This document shows positions 1 through 11,768 of a stretch of 64,000 nucleotides of DNA, in pieces (within the stretch, counting starts at the first letter, position 1; every line of letters starts with the position of its first letter). Made by a program: the position numbers and the translations under genes. The notes beneath the pieces are model-generated. The model searched no databases and was not told the DNA's origin. It saw only the letters and a list, made by a program, of their open reading frames with translations. Source of the stretch: Gyrodactylus bullatarudis (lineage: Eukaryota > Platyhelminthes > Monogenea > Gyrodactylidea > Gyrodactylidae); NCBI GenBank assembly GCA_012064415.1, contig SSNU01000129.1:1-64000 (forward strand), read 5' to 3'.

Positions 1-169
1 TTCTTCCACCTTTTGGCTTGGGAGTAATCATTTGAGATAGAATCCACGATCTAGCTGTCGTGTAGGGTACATCAGAATTCTGGGCGAATTCTTTCCAGTT
101 TTTCCCTTCGGAATGGAGTTCAAGGATTTTTGCCCTCACTTTTAAATCATGCTTACGATAGATAGGCAT
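1..169 (-). pseudogene. N-terminal HTH of a DDE transposase, cut by the window edge
   Basis: A reading frame runs leftward from an ATG at 167-169 to the first base of the window with no stop (56 codons). It starts MPIYRKHDLK and continues with a helix-turn-helix pattern (ILELHSEGKNWKEFA, then a recognition helix around VPYTTARSW), as seen at the N-terminus of pogo/Tc-type transposases, where it binds the element's terminal repeats. The catalytic domain would lie outside the window, so intactness cannot be judged. The family call rests on the HTH pattern only. Confidence 0.5.
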
Positions 170-790
170 TTTTATCAAGAGTCACATAAATCTTAACAGA
201 GACCTCAATGAATTGATAACCAATCATATTTCGGTTATAGGTACATAATTAAAATACATGTATGAAAAATGTCACTCAATGAAAAAAAACGAAAAAGATT
301 AATTAGTTGTACAGAAAAGATTGAAAGAAATACAAAATTAAAAAATGAGTTGTACGAAATTTATTATAAAATTATTTCTTAACCCTCAATTATCTATCCC
401 CACACGAAATTGATTTTGTAAATTACAAAATCATTTAGTACCATTTACGAACTTCATGAAAAAAATTAACTATAATTACTGCTTATTTAATTACATACAG
501 AATTGATTGTTTTCTTGTACAGTTTTGAATCGAAATTTTACGAAATTATTTTTTCTAAAATACGAAATAGACCTGCAAAAGGTATAGTATTCACTAGCAA
601 GAACCATTTATAGATATTTTGAAATTTCGCATTTCTTTAAAAAAATCTATAAAATTTCTATAGATTGGAATCATTTGAAATTTATTTTATAGAATCGAAA
701 TTTTTCGCAGAATCAGAAATTTCCCGAAGCTTACTTAAGACCGGCTATTTATCTTGTAAATTGTTTAATAAAAGATTAAATTAAGTATAG
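170..790. other. AT-rich non-coding stretch
   Basis: No supportable gene. Homopolymer-rich AT sequence between the transposase fragment at the left edge and the first non-LTR element. It may include the 5' untranslated region of that element. Confidence 0.5.
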
Positions 791-804
791 GAATTGTTTG
801 AATC

Positions 805-1712
805 ATGTTGGACTCAACCACGAATTTTGAACTCTCTCGTGAATTTGGAAAATTATATAATTTTTTCAATCGAAAACTCGATGCAATAACTAATATTATC
901 CATGAAAAAGATGTACAAATCAACTTTTTCATTAATGAAATTACTATGCTTGAACGTGAACTTGCATATATCAAAAGTTCAAGGAATAACTATTATAATA
1001 CATCTATTCCGCCTCCTTGTGTTATTCCCCATAGTTCACAACATGTAATTAGTCCTGTCACTCTTTCAAGTCCACTCAATAATGTTAGTCCTCCACCTAC
1101 TTTTATTTCTCATGCTCCAATCAAATTTCTCAATGATTCATCCTCACATTTCAAACCATCTAACAAAGCTCATTCAAACAGTTTGGTTGACAGAGGTCAC
1201 AACGTTAATATTTTTATCGTTAAATCCATGATTGATTCAATTCGATCTTTACTTACAAATGTTTCAAAAACAGGGATGAATTTGGATCTATCTTCGTCCG
1301 AGTCGTATTTAAAAGAAACCTATCAAATTCTATTGTCAGCCACTTGATTTCTATTTGTAAAACTAAACGTCTATTCTCATGTCGGGAAATAAGCTATAAA
1401 CCTAAAAACAAAACTAAAGCCACCAGCTCATCTCAAATCATTGGTGACCTTAATGTTAATCCTCTCATTGAAGACCAACCGTCAATTAACAGACAGACAG
1501 TAGCCAATTTATCAATTGCTACTAATCAAACTCATGTCTTAGACCAACCTATCACTCCTCAAGTTACACTTCATGTTCATTCAATGGATGTATCCCCTAA
1601 ATCAGTTTCATCATTGGATAGTCTTATCACTGACAGCGTTCCCGTCAAACAAACTTCAAATATAAGGGCTATTTTCTCTCTATCCTCATGCTCACCGCCA
1701 ACTGTATCATAA
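805..1712 (+). pseudogene. ORF1 remnant of non-LTR element 1
   Basis: Two overlapping frames (805-1347 and 1344-1712) make a Ser/Thr/Pro/Asn-rich product that begins with a charged, coiled-coil-like segment of about 60 residues (MLDSTTNFELSREFGKLYNF onward). Position and composition match the ORF1 of the related element at 16008-17277, which also has an N-terminal coiled coil followed by a low-complexity linker. ORF1 proteins of this kind bind the element RNA and act as chaperones. The frame change at about 1345 breaks the ORF, so this copy is dead unless that is an assembly error. Confidence 0.6.
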
Positions 1713-1947
1713 AAGCTCAACAATGAATTTCTTTTATGTTCTGATCAATCTCAAACAACTTTATCAAAGTTTTTCAAACTATTACCAATTAATCCATGCC
1801 AGTCTTTCTCTGACGATAAAGAAAACTCTCCATCTGTCATTTAGTCTTCCTCCTCCCAACGAACGTGTTAAAAATGGATCTGGCCATGATGATTCAAATG
1901 TCGATCTGGACGCTTCAGCTCAACCTGTTCTTGTCGAGAGTGAATCT

Positions 1948-4427
1948 GATAATATTTTTCGTTAACCATTCTGGTTTCTTTCTCCTTAATGTTCGATCTC
2001 TATTAGCTAAAAATACATACATTAAAAATATCATAGACAACCATAAGCCCTCAATTTTTTTCCTAACCGAAACCTGGCTCAACCCATTTGTTTCTGATTT
2101 CATATTAAATATTTCTGACTATATATTCCTTAGGGCCGATCGTATTGATTCCTCTGCTGGTGGTGTTGGTATTTTTATTCATGCCTCAATTAACATTATA
2201 TCTTATAAAACATTTAATCACCCCTTTCAATACATATATATCAATTTTATACTTAATAACTCCCTCCACATATTTATAGTAATATATAGACCTCGAATTG
2301 GAAGCAAATATTTCATCTCGGATGATTACTTATTTGATCAAATCTACTCTAAAGTAGACTCATGTGTCAAAAAATTAACTATTCTTGGAGATTTTAATTT
2401 TCCTTGTGAAAACAATATTCCGCTCATACCTCCGCCCTTTGACAAACTATTAGCCTGTCATGGCTTGCACCAAATTGTTTCAACCCCTACGCGATCCAAA
2501 AATATATTAGACCTAATTTTTACAAACGCTTTTCATAACGCATATACTCAACCTGTGTCTTTCTCCGATGATAATATTTTATTTTTTAATTTTTCTCAAT
2601 CCCATCACTCTTCCTTTTACATAAAAGAAAAAAAGGTTGTAGATTTTATAAAATTCAAAAACTTGATCCAAAAATATTCTTCTTTAATTTTTAACAAAGA
2701 TAATTTCAACTATTTCCTTTTTTATTCATTGATAAAAAAATCCACACGTACTACTATCAACTCTCAAAAATTCTTTGATAGTGCGTCTAAAATAGATGAG
2801 ATATCACTCAAATCATTCGAAGCGAGTGTTGCTTTCGACTTAAAATCTAACCCCCAAAAAGGCTGGCTAAATATCAACAAAGTCTTCCATAAGGAACTTC
2901 ACCAACTTATCTGACGACGAATTTTGTGAAAACATCAATAATTTCTTCATCGATTCATTCAATCAACATGAAAAGATTGAACCTGTCCCTTGTACATCCT
3001 CATCTCCTATTATCTCCGTAATGGACTTAAATAGAATATTATCCTCATCTAGAAACTTAAATAGACTCGACTCTAACCATAACTCCTACAATTTATTATC
3101 TTTTTTATCCTCTCCCTTCCTCTCCCATCTATGTTACTATCTTAACAAATGTATATCTAGTTGCTACATTCCAGATGAATGGCTAATCATTAAAATAACC
3201 CCGATACCCAAATCCAAATAATATTCATATTCTGATTTAAGGTCTATCTCCTCGCTTCATATTTTCCTCTCAATAATTGATACCTATTTGTTTTACGAAA
3301 TTTCAAACAGCCTACCTAAACCATTTCCGGATAAGTCCCAGCATGGTTTTCTACATGGTAAAAACACCTCTAGCAGTTTGTTGACCTACCTTAACCATTC
3401 CCTTCCTTTACTAAATCAAGGAAATTTTATTATCATGCATTACCTGGACATATCTAAAGCATTTGATAGACTTAAATTCTCGAATATTAAGAAAAAACTA
3501 TTAGATCACTCAATAGACCCTCATATTATTAATTTAACAATGTATTTTCTTTGTAATCGAATACAATATGTCAAATTTAACAACACCACTAGTAACTTGG
3601 ACGAAATACACTCTGGAGTCCCTCAAGGTTCCACGATCGGTCCTCTTCTCTTTAATCTTTGCTTCGCTGATATTCAGCTTCCAGAGGGTATAGAGGGTGC
3701 CCTCTTTAAATACGCAGACGACTTCGTTTTCAAGGTGACAAACTGCCTTGACATTATTAAAATAAACCATAATTTCTCTCTTAAAGATTCACTTGAGGCC
3801 ATGGGGCTCTATATTAATAGAGATAAATGCAAAATAATGCTCCCAGCTGGTCTCCTTGCAACCCTCCTTGAATCGCTTCTACTTCCTGGAGAAATTGTCT
3901 CCTCCACTTCAGATCTAGGTTTCGGTTTAAATTTAAAATAAAAAATTAATCCTCTTTCGAATATCCCTAAAATAAAATCCTTAAATTTGCTAAAACCCCT
4001 AATTTAAGAATTAAAGCGTTTAAATCATTGGTACTATCCCATTTGGACTACATCTCACCATTGCTTATTAATTTAACCAAAGACCAAGCAAGAGTAATCG
4101 AGAGAATCCAAAGTGATTTTCTATATGCAATTTTCCCTGACTTAAACTCTTACAATGCCCGCATCTCATCGTCGGGTCTTAATCCATTATGGGTCCGCAG
4201 ATATGCTTCTATTGTTAAACAATTCACCGAGCATTCGATTAAAATAGAACAATCCTATAACCTGAGAAATGCATCGTTTAAAAATAATTATCTTCTTGCC
4301 TTTTACAACTATCTAAATTTAATATGACTTATCAAATTGCACAAATCTATATCCAATCAAATGATCCACATGAGATCTAAAATTGACTATACTAAAACAC
4401 TTTTGTATCCAGATCTTCATTATTGAG
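1948..4427 (+). pseudogene. Endonuclease-reverse transcriptase ORF2 of non-LTR element 1 (broken)
   Basis: The 1948-2914 frame is an APE-type endonuclease: LNVRSL start, TETWL (catalytic Glu), RADRI..GGVGIFI, LGDFNF and LDLIFTN. The usual SDH active-site motif reads SDD here. After a frame change near 2910 the reverse transcriptase follows: IPDEWLIIKITPIPKSK, then an in-frame TAA at 3219-3221, then QHGF, DISKAFDRLKF, SGVPQGSTIGP and the catalytic FKYADD at about 3705. The C-terminal part is in 4028-4327, ending near 4427. The nearest relative in the window is the element at 16008-19789, which shares the family signature (IPKSK..DLR.ISSL). There is no RNase H. It resembles the CR1/Jockey group. 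Several frameshifts and the lost EN motif make it a pseudogene. Confidence 0.85.
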
Positions 4428-4429
4428 TT

Positions 4430-5160
4430 GTCACCAGAATAATTTTCGATTTAAATTTTCAGATTCAATTTATCACACTTATTTACATGATTTTAATTAT
4501 TCATTATTTTATTTTACAGACTATAACGAGATTCACAATGTATCTAAACTTTATTTATCTTTGTACATATTTTATATTGAATTCACTTTAAATACTGAAC
4601 TTATTTCTAAAAAAAAAGTACGCTCTGAAGTTCTGAGAATAAACTTATATAAATCTTGACATTAAATTTCAAGCGGACCTGTACTAATTTTTTATATATT
4701 GAAGTAAAATTTTATCCGTCTGAATGGTAAAATAAGATCGACATTCATTAATAAAATTAAATATCTAATTTAAGGCTACGACTATATGCTATGCTGGTCC
4801 TAATAAGACTCATGACGTTTGTGCTTTTGTTTATAGTCTTAAATAATAAAAAGGGCCCCTTTTACAATATACTGATGAATAAACATGCAATGAATTTGTG
4901 CTTGCTGTCATACAAGTTACATGTATATTATACATACATAGGAAAAAGGGGGCCTTTCCTTTTAGTAAGCCTTTTACATTACATAATTAAATTCAGTATA
5001 TGCTAAACGCTAACATAAAATAATTTAAAGACAAAATTTGTCTGCATAATTAATCAAATATTATTTAAGGAAAGACATTTTTATAAAATGTTTATTACTA
5101 CTACAGTAAAGAATCTTTTTAGTGTATAAAATTCTGCTGGTGGGATTCAAAAAAGGACTC
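4430..5160. other. Gap between non-LTR element 1 and a Tigger-like fragment
   Basis: Mostly AT-rich. The only structure seen is a loose inverted pair of G/C islands, AAAAAGGGCCCCTTTT near 4849 and AAAAAGGGGGCCTTTCC near 4943, which could be a small decayed foldback repeat. No coding sequence is supported. Confidence 0.35.
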
Positions 5161-6142
5161 GTGACCTCCAGGTTATGTTCCTGAGACGCAAAAGCATTCC
5201 TGTTAGTCCATCTAGGGTGATAAAGATTGCCAAAAAACTCACTCGTGACACGGGGCTTCAAGATTTCAAATGTTCGAAGCATTTCTGCAGACTTGTAATA
5301 AAGAAAGCTAATCTAAAGTTCAAGAAAGTAAGGTTTATTAATTCATCTTTAGCTCTGTGGTACAGAAATTCTAGATTTTGCTGAAATTGATGAGTTTTAC
5401 GAGAATCTTCCAAACACTTTTTTTCACGAAGAACGCAACACATTCAATATGGATGAAGTCCCTTGGGTGCTTAAGGAAGCTCCTGAAAAAAGTTTACAGC
5501 CGATTGGTAAGGAAAAATTCTTTAATTAAAATCAAGGACGAACTCAAAAATCAGTGAAGGATGATCGCACTCGGTATACGGCTGTATTGATGGTTAACGC
5601 CGTTGGTTAGAAGTCAAAACTTGTAATCATCGGTAAAAGCCGTGCCCCAAGATGGCTACCGAGAAACCAAGGTAGGTTTTTTTTAATTTTAAAATTTTTA
5701 TTTCACTAATTTTCTGTTTTATTTTTAAGAGCACCCCTTCATTTATGAGTCATCTGAAAATGCTTGGATGAATACTGAGATCATGTGGAGGATCTTCCAA
5801 AGATTACATCAAATGTTGGTCGAGGAAAATAGAGAAGGAATTTTGTTCATGGATGGGGTATCTTTCTATAAAACAGCTGTCAGACAATTCTCGGATCAAC
5901 TGCCCAACCTAACTTTTTGCTTCTTCCCTCCTAATTCTACTCCAGTCACACAGCCAATCGACGTTGGTATTGGTCGATCCTGGAAGGCTGGATATCGTCG
6001 CAGACTCGAAGAAGAACGTTTTCGCCTTATCGACCCAGATAAAAGAAATTATGATCAGGTTGAAAAACTTTTAAGCACTTGTTGTCAAATGGCAGTTGAA
6101 GCCTGGGAAGATGTGAAGTTCATAATTCAAAAGTTGGATTAA
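5160..6142 (+). pseudogene. pogo/Tigger-like DDE transposase remnant
   Basis: 5175-5380 encodes a DNA-binding-like segment (FLRRKSIPVSP..). At about 5440 FNMDEVPW matches the first catalytic Asp motif (NMDE) of pogo/Tigger transposases. 5768-6142 encodes the rest of the DDE core: GILFMDGVSFYK (second Asp), LTFCFFPPNSTPVTQPIDVG (the conserved FFPPN.T..TQP.D block) and a charged C-terminus. Between these, 5671-5729 looks like a 59-bp intron (gtaggt...ttttaag). Stops and frame changes at 5380-5650 break the ORF. Such enzymes cut and paste their own element. This copy is probably inactive. Confidence 0.7.
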
Positions 6143-6339
6143 TAATTTAATTGTTGAGATTGCTCTCGGGGGGCTGAGGCTTCAGCGAGATGGGCGGCGA
6201 CCTTCTTATCGAACATTGTTTTCATATCAGTCATCATGGAGGCATAACGATCAAAGGCTTCGTTCATGTTCCGGGTAACTGTTTGTAACATGTTGGCAGT
6301 TTCGTAAACAACGGGATTTGGGTGTTCGTCAAGGTCCAC
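6139..6339 (-). CDS. Hypothetical small coiled-coil protein or exon
   Basis: A 66-codon frame rich in Met, Glu, Lys and Ala with heptad-like spacing (NMLQTVTRNMNEAFDRYASM). It has no in-frame ATG; it starts at a GTG-type codon and is preceded by TTTCAGGTTCCATTAG, which could be a splice acceptor, so it may be the last exon of a small gene or TE product. It abuts the Tigger-like ORF tail by tail (overlap of 4 bases). I do not recognise it. Faint resemblance to small lysosomal-positioning coiled-coil proteins is too weak to use. Confidence 0.25.
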   Translation of the reverse strand: MDLDEHPNPVVYETANMLQTVTRNMNEAFDRYASMMTDMKTMFDKKVAAHLAEASAPREQSQQLNY

Positions 6340-6399
6340 GGGACACTAATGGAACCTGAAAGAGAGTTGGGAATTTCAGACATATCACGTGGTTTTTCA

Positions 6400-7255
6400 A
6401 ATCGAAAAAGACAATAATGCCTCTCCTATGCAGAGGCTTTAAACAAAAAGATATATTTTTGGATTTTACATTTTTTGTTTATAATTGATTTTCTAATTTG
6501 CTCTTTCTCAAATTAGAATAATTTTGGCGACGTTGCTTAGAAGACTGATGGATCACTACATAATATATTCTCTTCCAACTTTAGAATTTTGAATTCTAAG
6601 AATTCGACCACGATGATATTTCGTTTGGCCAAATTAGTCTCATCAATCTCAACTCTGTGACTTAAAATCTCTCGTAAATCCAATAAAAATACGATATTTA
6701 TTTTTAAAAATTACTTGTCCTAGTCAAAAATAATCTTTCATAGCTCTTGAAATACTCGAAATAACTTTCCTAACTCCACATAATTCGGTTATGAAAGTGC
6801 ATAACAATACAAAATAATCTCAGATCGAATTTTATATCAAAAACATTTATCAGAGCTGATATTTGCAATCAATTCATTGTTTAATCATTTCAATCTCAGA
6901 AATGAGGTCTGTTTCAGTGTCATCATCAATTATTAATGTCACAATTTTAGTTAAAACTAGCTAACCCGTACATCCTACGCTGTGTGAAAATCAGAGAAGA
7001 TTCAATAGTAAAATTATGGAAATAAAAAATGGAGTGAATTTCACAATATTTTATTTAGAAGAATATGAATACATGTTACATTAATTATGTTATTATTAAA
7101 GGGTTGTTTATAAAGAGGTTAGTAAAAAATGAATTATTTATGAGATCTTTTTCTGGTGTTAGAACTTGAAGAAGATTGACCTGGCCTCTTCTCCAAACTC
7201 TTCCAGGGATGATCCGCTCCCTTTTGTGTTGAGCTCGTGTTGTCTTAAAACAAAC
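6400..7255. other. AT-rich stretch without a supported gene
   Basis: No motif recognised. The 3' part (7085-7255) carries a short minus-strand frame with many Arg residues that I cannot assign; it lies directly before a Penelope-type RT scrap and is most likely TE debris. Confidence 0.4.
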
Positions 7256-7430
7256 CATTGAACAATGTGACAATTATTGGCGATATGTAGATGATACACT
7301 CCTTTTTATCAATAAAGAGAAGGATGAGAATGTATTGTTGGATATGTTCAATAAGGCTCACACAAACATGAAATTCACGATGGAAAAAGAAACGGAAGAC
7401 CTTTCCTTGAAATCAACATTATAAGAACAA
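7256..7430 (+). pseudogene. Penelope-like RT fragment
   Basis: Translates as YWRYVDDTLLFINK followed by a segment containing MKFTMEKET. YVDD with flanking aromatic residues is the RT catalytic box of Penelope-like elements, and the downstream phrase matches the KFTMEKES of the other Penelope copy in this window (8700-9098, minus strand). Only about 55 codons survive. Confidence 0.6.
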
Positions 7431-7645
7431 GCAATGGTTAAAGAACAGAACTTTTAAATTGGGAAGTCAGAGATATGCCGAACAAAACCTTAGATTGGAT
7501 ACCTTAAGAAGATCCAGATGCAGCAAGGAAGACAGTTAAAGAGGTTTTCAACACCAGAAATGATAAATCTGCTTCATTCTGAGTCGGAAAAATTGCTTAC
7601 AAACAACCGGCAACTGTCTAGGCTCATCCACCCACGAGATGTCAA

Positions 7646-8020
7646 CTAATTGGTGTTCGAATTTTCATGGGAATTGTACGTCTTCCAGCCTCCAAAATGT
7701 ATTGGGAAAGTGAAACCAGAGTGAATCAGATCGCAGATTATATGACACGAAACCGCTATCAAAAGCTTCTGCAGAACTTGCACTTTGTTGACAACTTGAA
7801 GGTTACTCGTGAAGACCAAGCTAAAGACAAATTTTGGAAGATTCGACCTTGGCTTGTTCCAAATTTCTTGTATTAGCGGCAAGACTTCTGAGGAATTCAA
7901 CTGTATTGATGAGATCATGATTCCAACTAAAGGAAAGTTTTGTCCTATTCGTCAGTACATCAAAAGAAAGCCTAATCCTTGGGGGATCAAATTTTGGGCT
8001 AGATCCTTGAAAAATTGAAA
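7646..8020 (+). pseudogene. piggyBac-type transposase fragment
   Basis: The frame 7667-7876 reads GIVRLPASKMYWES..., then a domain like the piggyBac core DDE_Tnp_1_7 (DYMTRNRYQKLLQNLHFVD, KFWKIRPWL). After a one-base frame change near 7875 it continues with FNCIDEIMIPTKGK and QYIKRKPNPWGIKFWA, matching the first catalytic Asp region (DE.M.PFKG...QY...KP..WG.K.W). The end of the catalytic domain and the terminal repeats are missing. Clearly a dead remnant. Confidence 0.8.
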
Positions 8021-8117
8021 AATCCTTAAAAAAATACATATTTTTCGAGTGTTTTAGTAACTTACTGTAACTAAGAATTTGAATTGGATGTTACACGTAG
8101 TAAGATGAGTTTAAAAA

Positions 8118-8429
8118 ATGCAACACTTTATTTGTTTCAATATACATGTATGCCGTGTATTACAGGATTTTAGGCGCGACTTATCGTGTAATTTAATTTA
8201 TCCTGTATATGTGGAAAGCTCTACAAAAAAGAGATTCAACAATTCTTATGATTATTATTGGGACATTGTACCCACACTTGACAACATCACATGGTGGCAT
8301 AACGCCATTGAATCATTCTGGTCGTTGAGGGACGCTCCCACAACGGACAGAGCAAAAACTGTAGCAATATCTATCTTGACTAGGCTCATAGCGAAGATCG
8401 TATTTCAGGTTATTCTTTCCGAGATCTGA
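8118..8429 (+). CDS. Unrecognised ORF, possibly TE debris
   Basis: A 103-codon frame whose middle part is rich in aromatics (DYYWDIVPTLDNITWWHNAI). I could not match it to a family. It lies between a piggyBac fragment and a Penelope terminal sequence, so a decayed transposase segment is more likely than a host gene. Confidence 0.2.
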   Translation: MQHFICFNIHVCRVLQDFRRDLSCNLIYPVYVESSTKKRFNNSYDYYWDIVPTLDNITWWHNAIESFWSLRDAPTTDRAKTVAISILTRLIAKIVFQVILSEI

Positions 8430-8439
8430 TTTGAATTTA

Positions 8440-8699
8440 AGTTCATTGAAAATAATATTTTACAATTTTTGAAAGAAATAGAAAATTAGAATATATAAGC
8501 TGAAAAACACCAAAACTTCAATAAATAGCAACAGTGAAGAGAAAAGTGAAAAAGCTCACATAGGCCAGGGTAATTGAAGGTTATAGGAATAATTTTTCTG
8601 AACACAGATTTGGCTTAAAGTGATTGAAGAATTTCTCCTTCACCCACAAATCCGTGCTGTCATCCCCCGCATTTTTATACAAGATTGAAAAATTAGAAA
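8440..8699 (-). repeat. Terminal sequence of a Penelope-like element
   Basis: Non-coding sequence next to the RT fragment at 8700. About 190 bp of it recurs, diverged, at 40918-41110 and inverted at 41215-41345 in intron 4 of the receptor gene (shared phrases GAGAAAAGTGAAAAAGCTCA and AATTGAAG.TTATAGGAATAA). Penelope elements often carry such terminal repeats in direct and inverted arrangements. Confidence 0.6.
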
Positions 8700-9790
8700 T
8701 TAAAGCTTCGTGGTTTTCCTGTTTGATATGTCTGGTCCTTCATCTCTGTCGACTCTTTCATCTACATCATCAGACATATTGATGAATTTGTCTACAAATC
8801 TGTTGGAATAACTATTCTCGTTTAAACGTAACTTTGACTCTTCTATTTCTTTTGGCCATTCCTCTGGACTAGCAATCCTTCTTATCCTCATTCCTAGACC
8901 AATTACTAAGCCCACTTTATGAGATAGAGGACTAAAACTGGCAAAATGGAGGTATTTCCCATTATCAGTCTTCTTCTTGTAGATGTTTCTTAGAATTGAC
9001 CCATCCTCCTTCCTAGTTAGTTTGACATCTAAGAAACTCAAACCTTCATTAGACTCTTTTTCCATGGTAAATTTAATATTAGGATGAAATAAATTCATCG
9101 TCTACTGAAACATTAGGTTTCATCAGAATAAAAGTGTCATCAACATATCTGATGTATAAATCAGTGAAAGTATTGATAGTTTCTGACATTTTATTAAATT
9201 CTAACCAACCTAATAAGATATCTGCTAAAAGAGGACTCAGAGGATCCCATAGCTATACCATCTTTTTGAATAAACACCTTGTTTTGAAAAGATAAAGGAA
9301 CGTTCGTACAGCAAATCCTAACAAGATTTGCTATCTCATTACTCTGTAGCTCAAAACCATCATGTTCATCAATAAAAGATTTAATAACATCAAGAGTCTC
9401 ATCAATAGGAACATTAGGAAATAAGGAACTGACATCTAATGAAACCATTTCATTTGAACCAATATTTAAATTTTTAACCTTATCGACAAAAGAAAAAGTA
9501 TCTTTAACAACATATTAAGCATAATAAGAATGCATTGGTTTCAATACGTCGATTAACCACTTGGCTAAATTATGTTGCGAACATGACGACATATCCAAGA
9601 TCGGCCGGATAGGAAAAACCTCAGGAATGATATTATCGACTATCTTGTGTGTCTTAGGATAATAAATTTACTGTGTTAATAAATTTACTTTCATCAGAAA
9701 GAAAATCTAAGCCTGCTCGATAATAATCATCCTTATACATTATAACTATCCCTTTACTGAACACGTTCGAAGACTAAGCTTGAAATTCTC
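8700..9790 (-). pseudogene. Penelope-like reverse transcriptase (decayed)
   Basis: Reading leftward: MVSLDVSSLFPNVPIDETLD, then DGIAMGS (palm motif), a frameshift at about 9240, YVDDTFILM (catalytic box) near 9140, and from 9098 HPNIKFTMEKE, LSFLDVKLTRKEDGS, YKKKTDNGKYLHF. This motif order is specific for Penelope-like elements. The ORF ends at 8700 without the C-terminal GIY-YIG endonuclease that most members carry, so it is either 3'-truncated or of the endonuclease-lacking kind. The N-terminal part up to about 9790 is only faintly readable. Confidence 0.8.
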
Positions 9791-10340
9791 TTTCATTTGC
9801 AGAAAAAATTACATTTCTATCATTCATAATAAAAAAGTTATGGGTGTTTAAATTTTGACTAAAAAAGAGCTCAATTTATTGAATGATGTTTCCAAAGTCA
9901 ATGAAAAGACTGTAGATAGAATTCTCTATTGATTTTTAATTTAACATGGTGTAAGTATGAAACAATTTAACCTTAAATAGACAATTTGTGACTGAAATGT
10001 AATGCATGATTAGTAAGTAACTTTAGCTCAACTTGTAAATTAGGGGAGAGGGTGACGCATTAATTTTTCATCAAAATTTCGAAGTTTATTTTCAATAGTT
10101 TTCATACTTAATGAACGAATTTGATAGGGTTGAGTGGTACTGATCGAATCAGGAGAAAATTCTCTACAAGTTGAGACCAAAAACTAAGTGACAAAATTTG
10201 CTTAAAATATTATATTTTTAAATATAATATTTAAATATATTTGTCCTACTTCTTAGTAGATTTCAAATACGAACTCTTATTTTTGGTTGGAAAATCGGGG
10301 TGCGCACATTCCCACACACCAAAACTGGTGCACAACTGTA
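9790..10340. other. AT-rich stretch without a supported gene
   Basis: No domain, repeat or RNA gene recognised. It separates Penelope debris from an inverted non-LTR fragment. Confidence 0.4.
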
Positions 10341-10660
10341 ATTGAAAAAGAGGATTTTTGCGGTAGATTGAGAGGTAGTAACATCTGACACAGAAATAGA
10401 GTTGTGAACATAAGCAATCACTCTACCTTTATGGGGGATACCAGGAATGACGAATTCTTGAGATGGGTGACACAGTTTAAGCTATGATTCAGTAATGAGT
10501 ACTAGAGATGGAGAATACTTTTGTATCAATTGTTTAAAATAGAACATCGAGTTCAAGAGAGAACTGGCGTTATATAGAATAATATTATTCAGAGCGAAAA
10601 AGCTTATTTTCTTGGGGGTCTGAACAAGACAAGACGTTTTGGTTGGGCGTTGCAAGGGTA
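10340..10660 (-). pseudogene. Non-LTR endonuclease start, inverted relative to the adjoining RT
   Basis: Minus-strand translation gives NNIILYNASSLLNSMFYFKQ, then SLVLITES followed by an in-frame stop where Trp is expected, then a degraded endonuclease with SNS/VHNSISVS-like pieces. This is the beginning of the APE endonuclease of the family-2 non-LTR elements. It ends right where a plus-strand RT piece of the same family begins (10667), so the 5' part of the element is inverted relative to the 3' part. Confidence 0.65.
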
Positions 10661-10666
10661 ATAGGA

Positions 10667-11768
10667 ACATATCTCTCGACCCGAACCAACATGGCTTTTC
10701 TTCGTCAAAGGTAGAAAAACTTCAACTAATCTTATCGCATTCTTTGACAAAGCCAATGACCTTAAGGCCTTCGACAGACTGCCATTCCACATCATCCAAA
10801 ATTGCCTCACCAAACTGGAGGTAAACCCATTCATCATCAACCTAACCCTAAACTTCCTCTCCAGAAGAAGTCAACACGTGTCCTTCAACAACCAATGTTC
10901 AGGTTCTTCCTCTATTTCATCTGGAGTTCCACAAGGCTCAATAATTGGTCCCAAACTATTCAACATTGTCTTCTCCTCAATCATCCCATCCAGTTCATCA
11001 GGGTTATGTTTCAAATACGCGGATGACATAGAAATACTCTGCCCCCTAACCCACGGACCCGCTGCAATCAACTCCGAACTTGAGAATCAAATCATATTTC
11101 CTCAGAAAGTTTGTACACTCCCTCATCTCGATCATGGCAGTGCTCTCCTCTCCAAAATCCCAAAAAGCACTCAAAAAAAGATTGAACGACTACAGTTTCA
11201 TTTTCTCCGTTCCTGCTTGGGCCCATACTCCTACAGTGAACTTCTATCCAGATGTAATCTCATCCCAATTTGGCTAAGAAAAATAGCATTTACAATCGCC
11301 CTATTCAACAAACTACCTTCATCCCTGGAGCATAATTACAACCTCCGTCGTCAAACCGGTTTAACAATCTTCCTTCAGATACTGCCTCCCATAAGATTCA
11401 GATTTAAAGTCAACTTATTTAATTTCAAACACCAATCTATAAACCAGGTCTCAAAGAAAATTATTATTTTTGTACCAGATAATCATTATCCTTAAATAAA
11501 TTATTTTCGGTAATGCTCTAGTTCTACCGGCGTATTAAACATGAGCCAATGAAAATCAAGTAGGTCCTTAAGTACAATTCTTTTCCTATTATGGCCTATT
11601 TAGATATATTCACGTGTATAATCAACCTGTTCTTGAAGTAGCCTATTCTTAATACAATTGAGTATGCTCTAGTTGAGGAACGAAGCTTTCTATCCTGTCT
11701 TTGTTTCATTTTAGTCAATCCCCATTAGATTTTTATCTTCAGAAAATACTTACAAATTTAAGATTTAA
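10667..11768 (+). repeat. Inverted repeat copy A: truncated non-LTR RT plus 3' flank
   Basis: 1102 bp that pair base for base, as far as I compared, with 20892-21993 in reverse complement (coordinate sum 32660). Identity ends sharply at 10667 and 11768. It encodes family-2 RT: QHGFSSSK, KAFDRLPFH, SGVPQGSIIGP and FKYADDIEI, then a jump to the C-terminal region (PHLDHGSALLSKIP..RLQFHFLRSC) because about 90 codons of the RT thumb region are deleted; the same deletion is in copy B. The RT tail ends at 11495; the remaining 273 bp are non-coding and partly recur at 42175-42320. Confidence 0.9.

Noticed and set aside
765..974. Minus-strand 69-codon frame
   Set aside because: Antisense shadow of the element 1 ORF1; no motif.
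1915..2103. Minus-strand 62-codon frame
   Set aside because: Antisense of the endonuclease coding sequence.
6139..6339. KxDL/BLOC-type lysosomal protein
   Set aside because: Only a handful of scattered identities in a coiled coil; not enough to name it.
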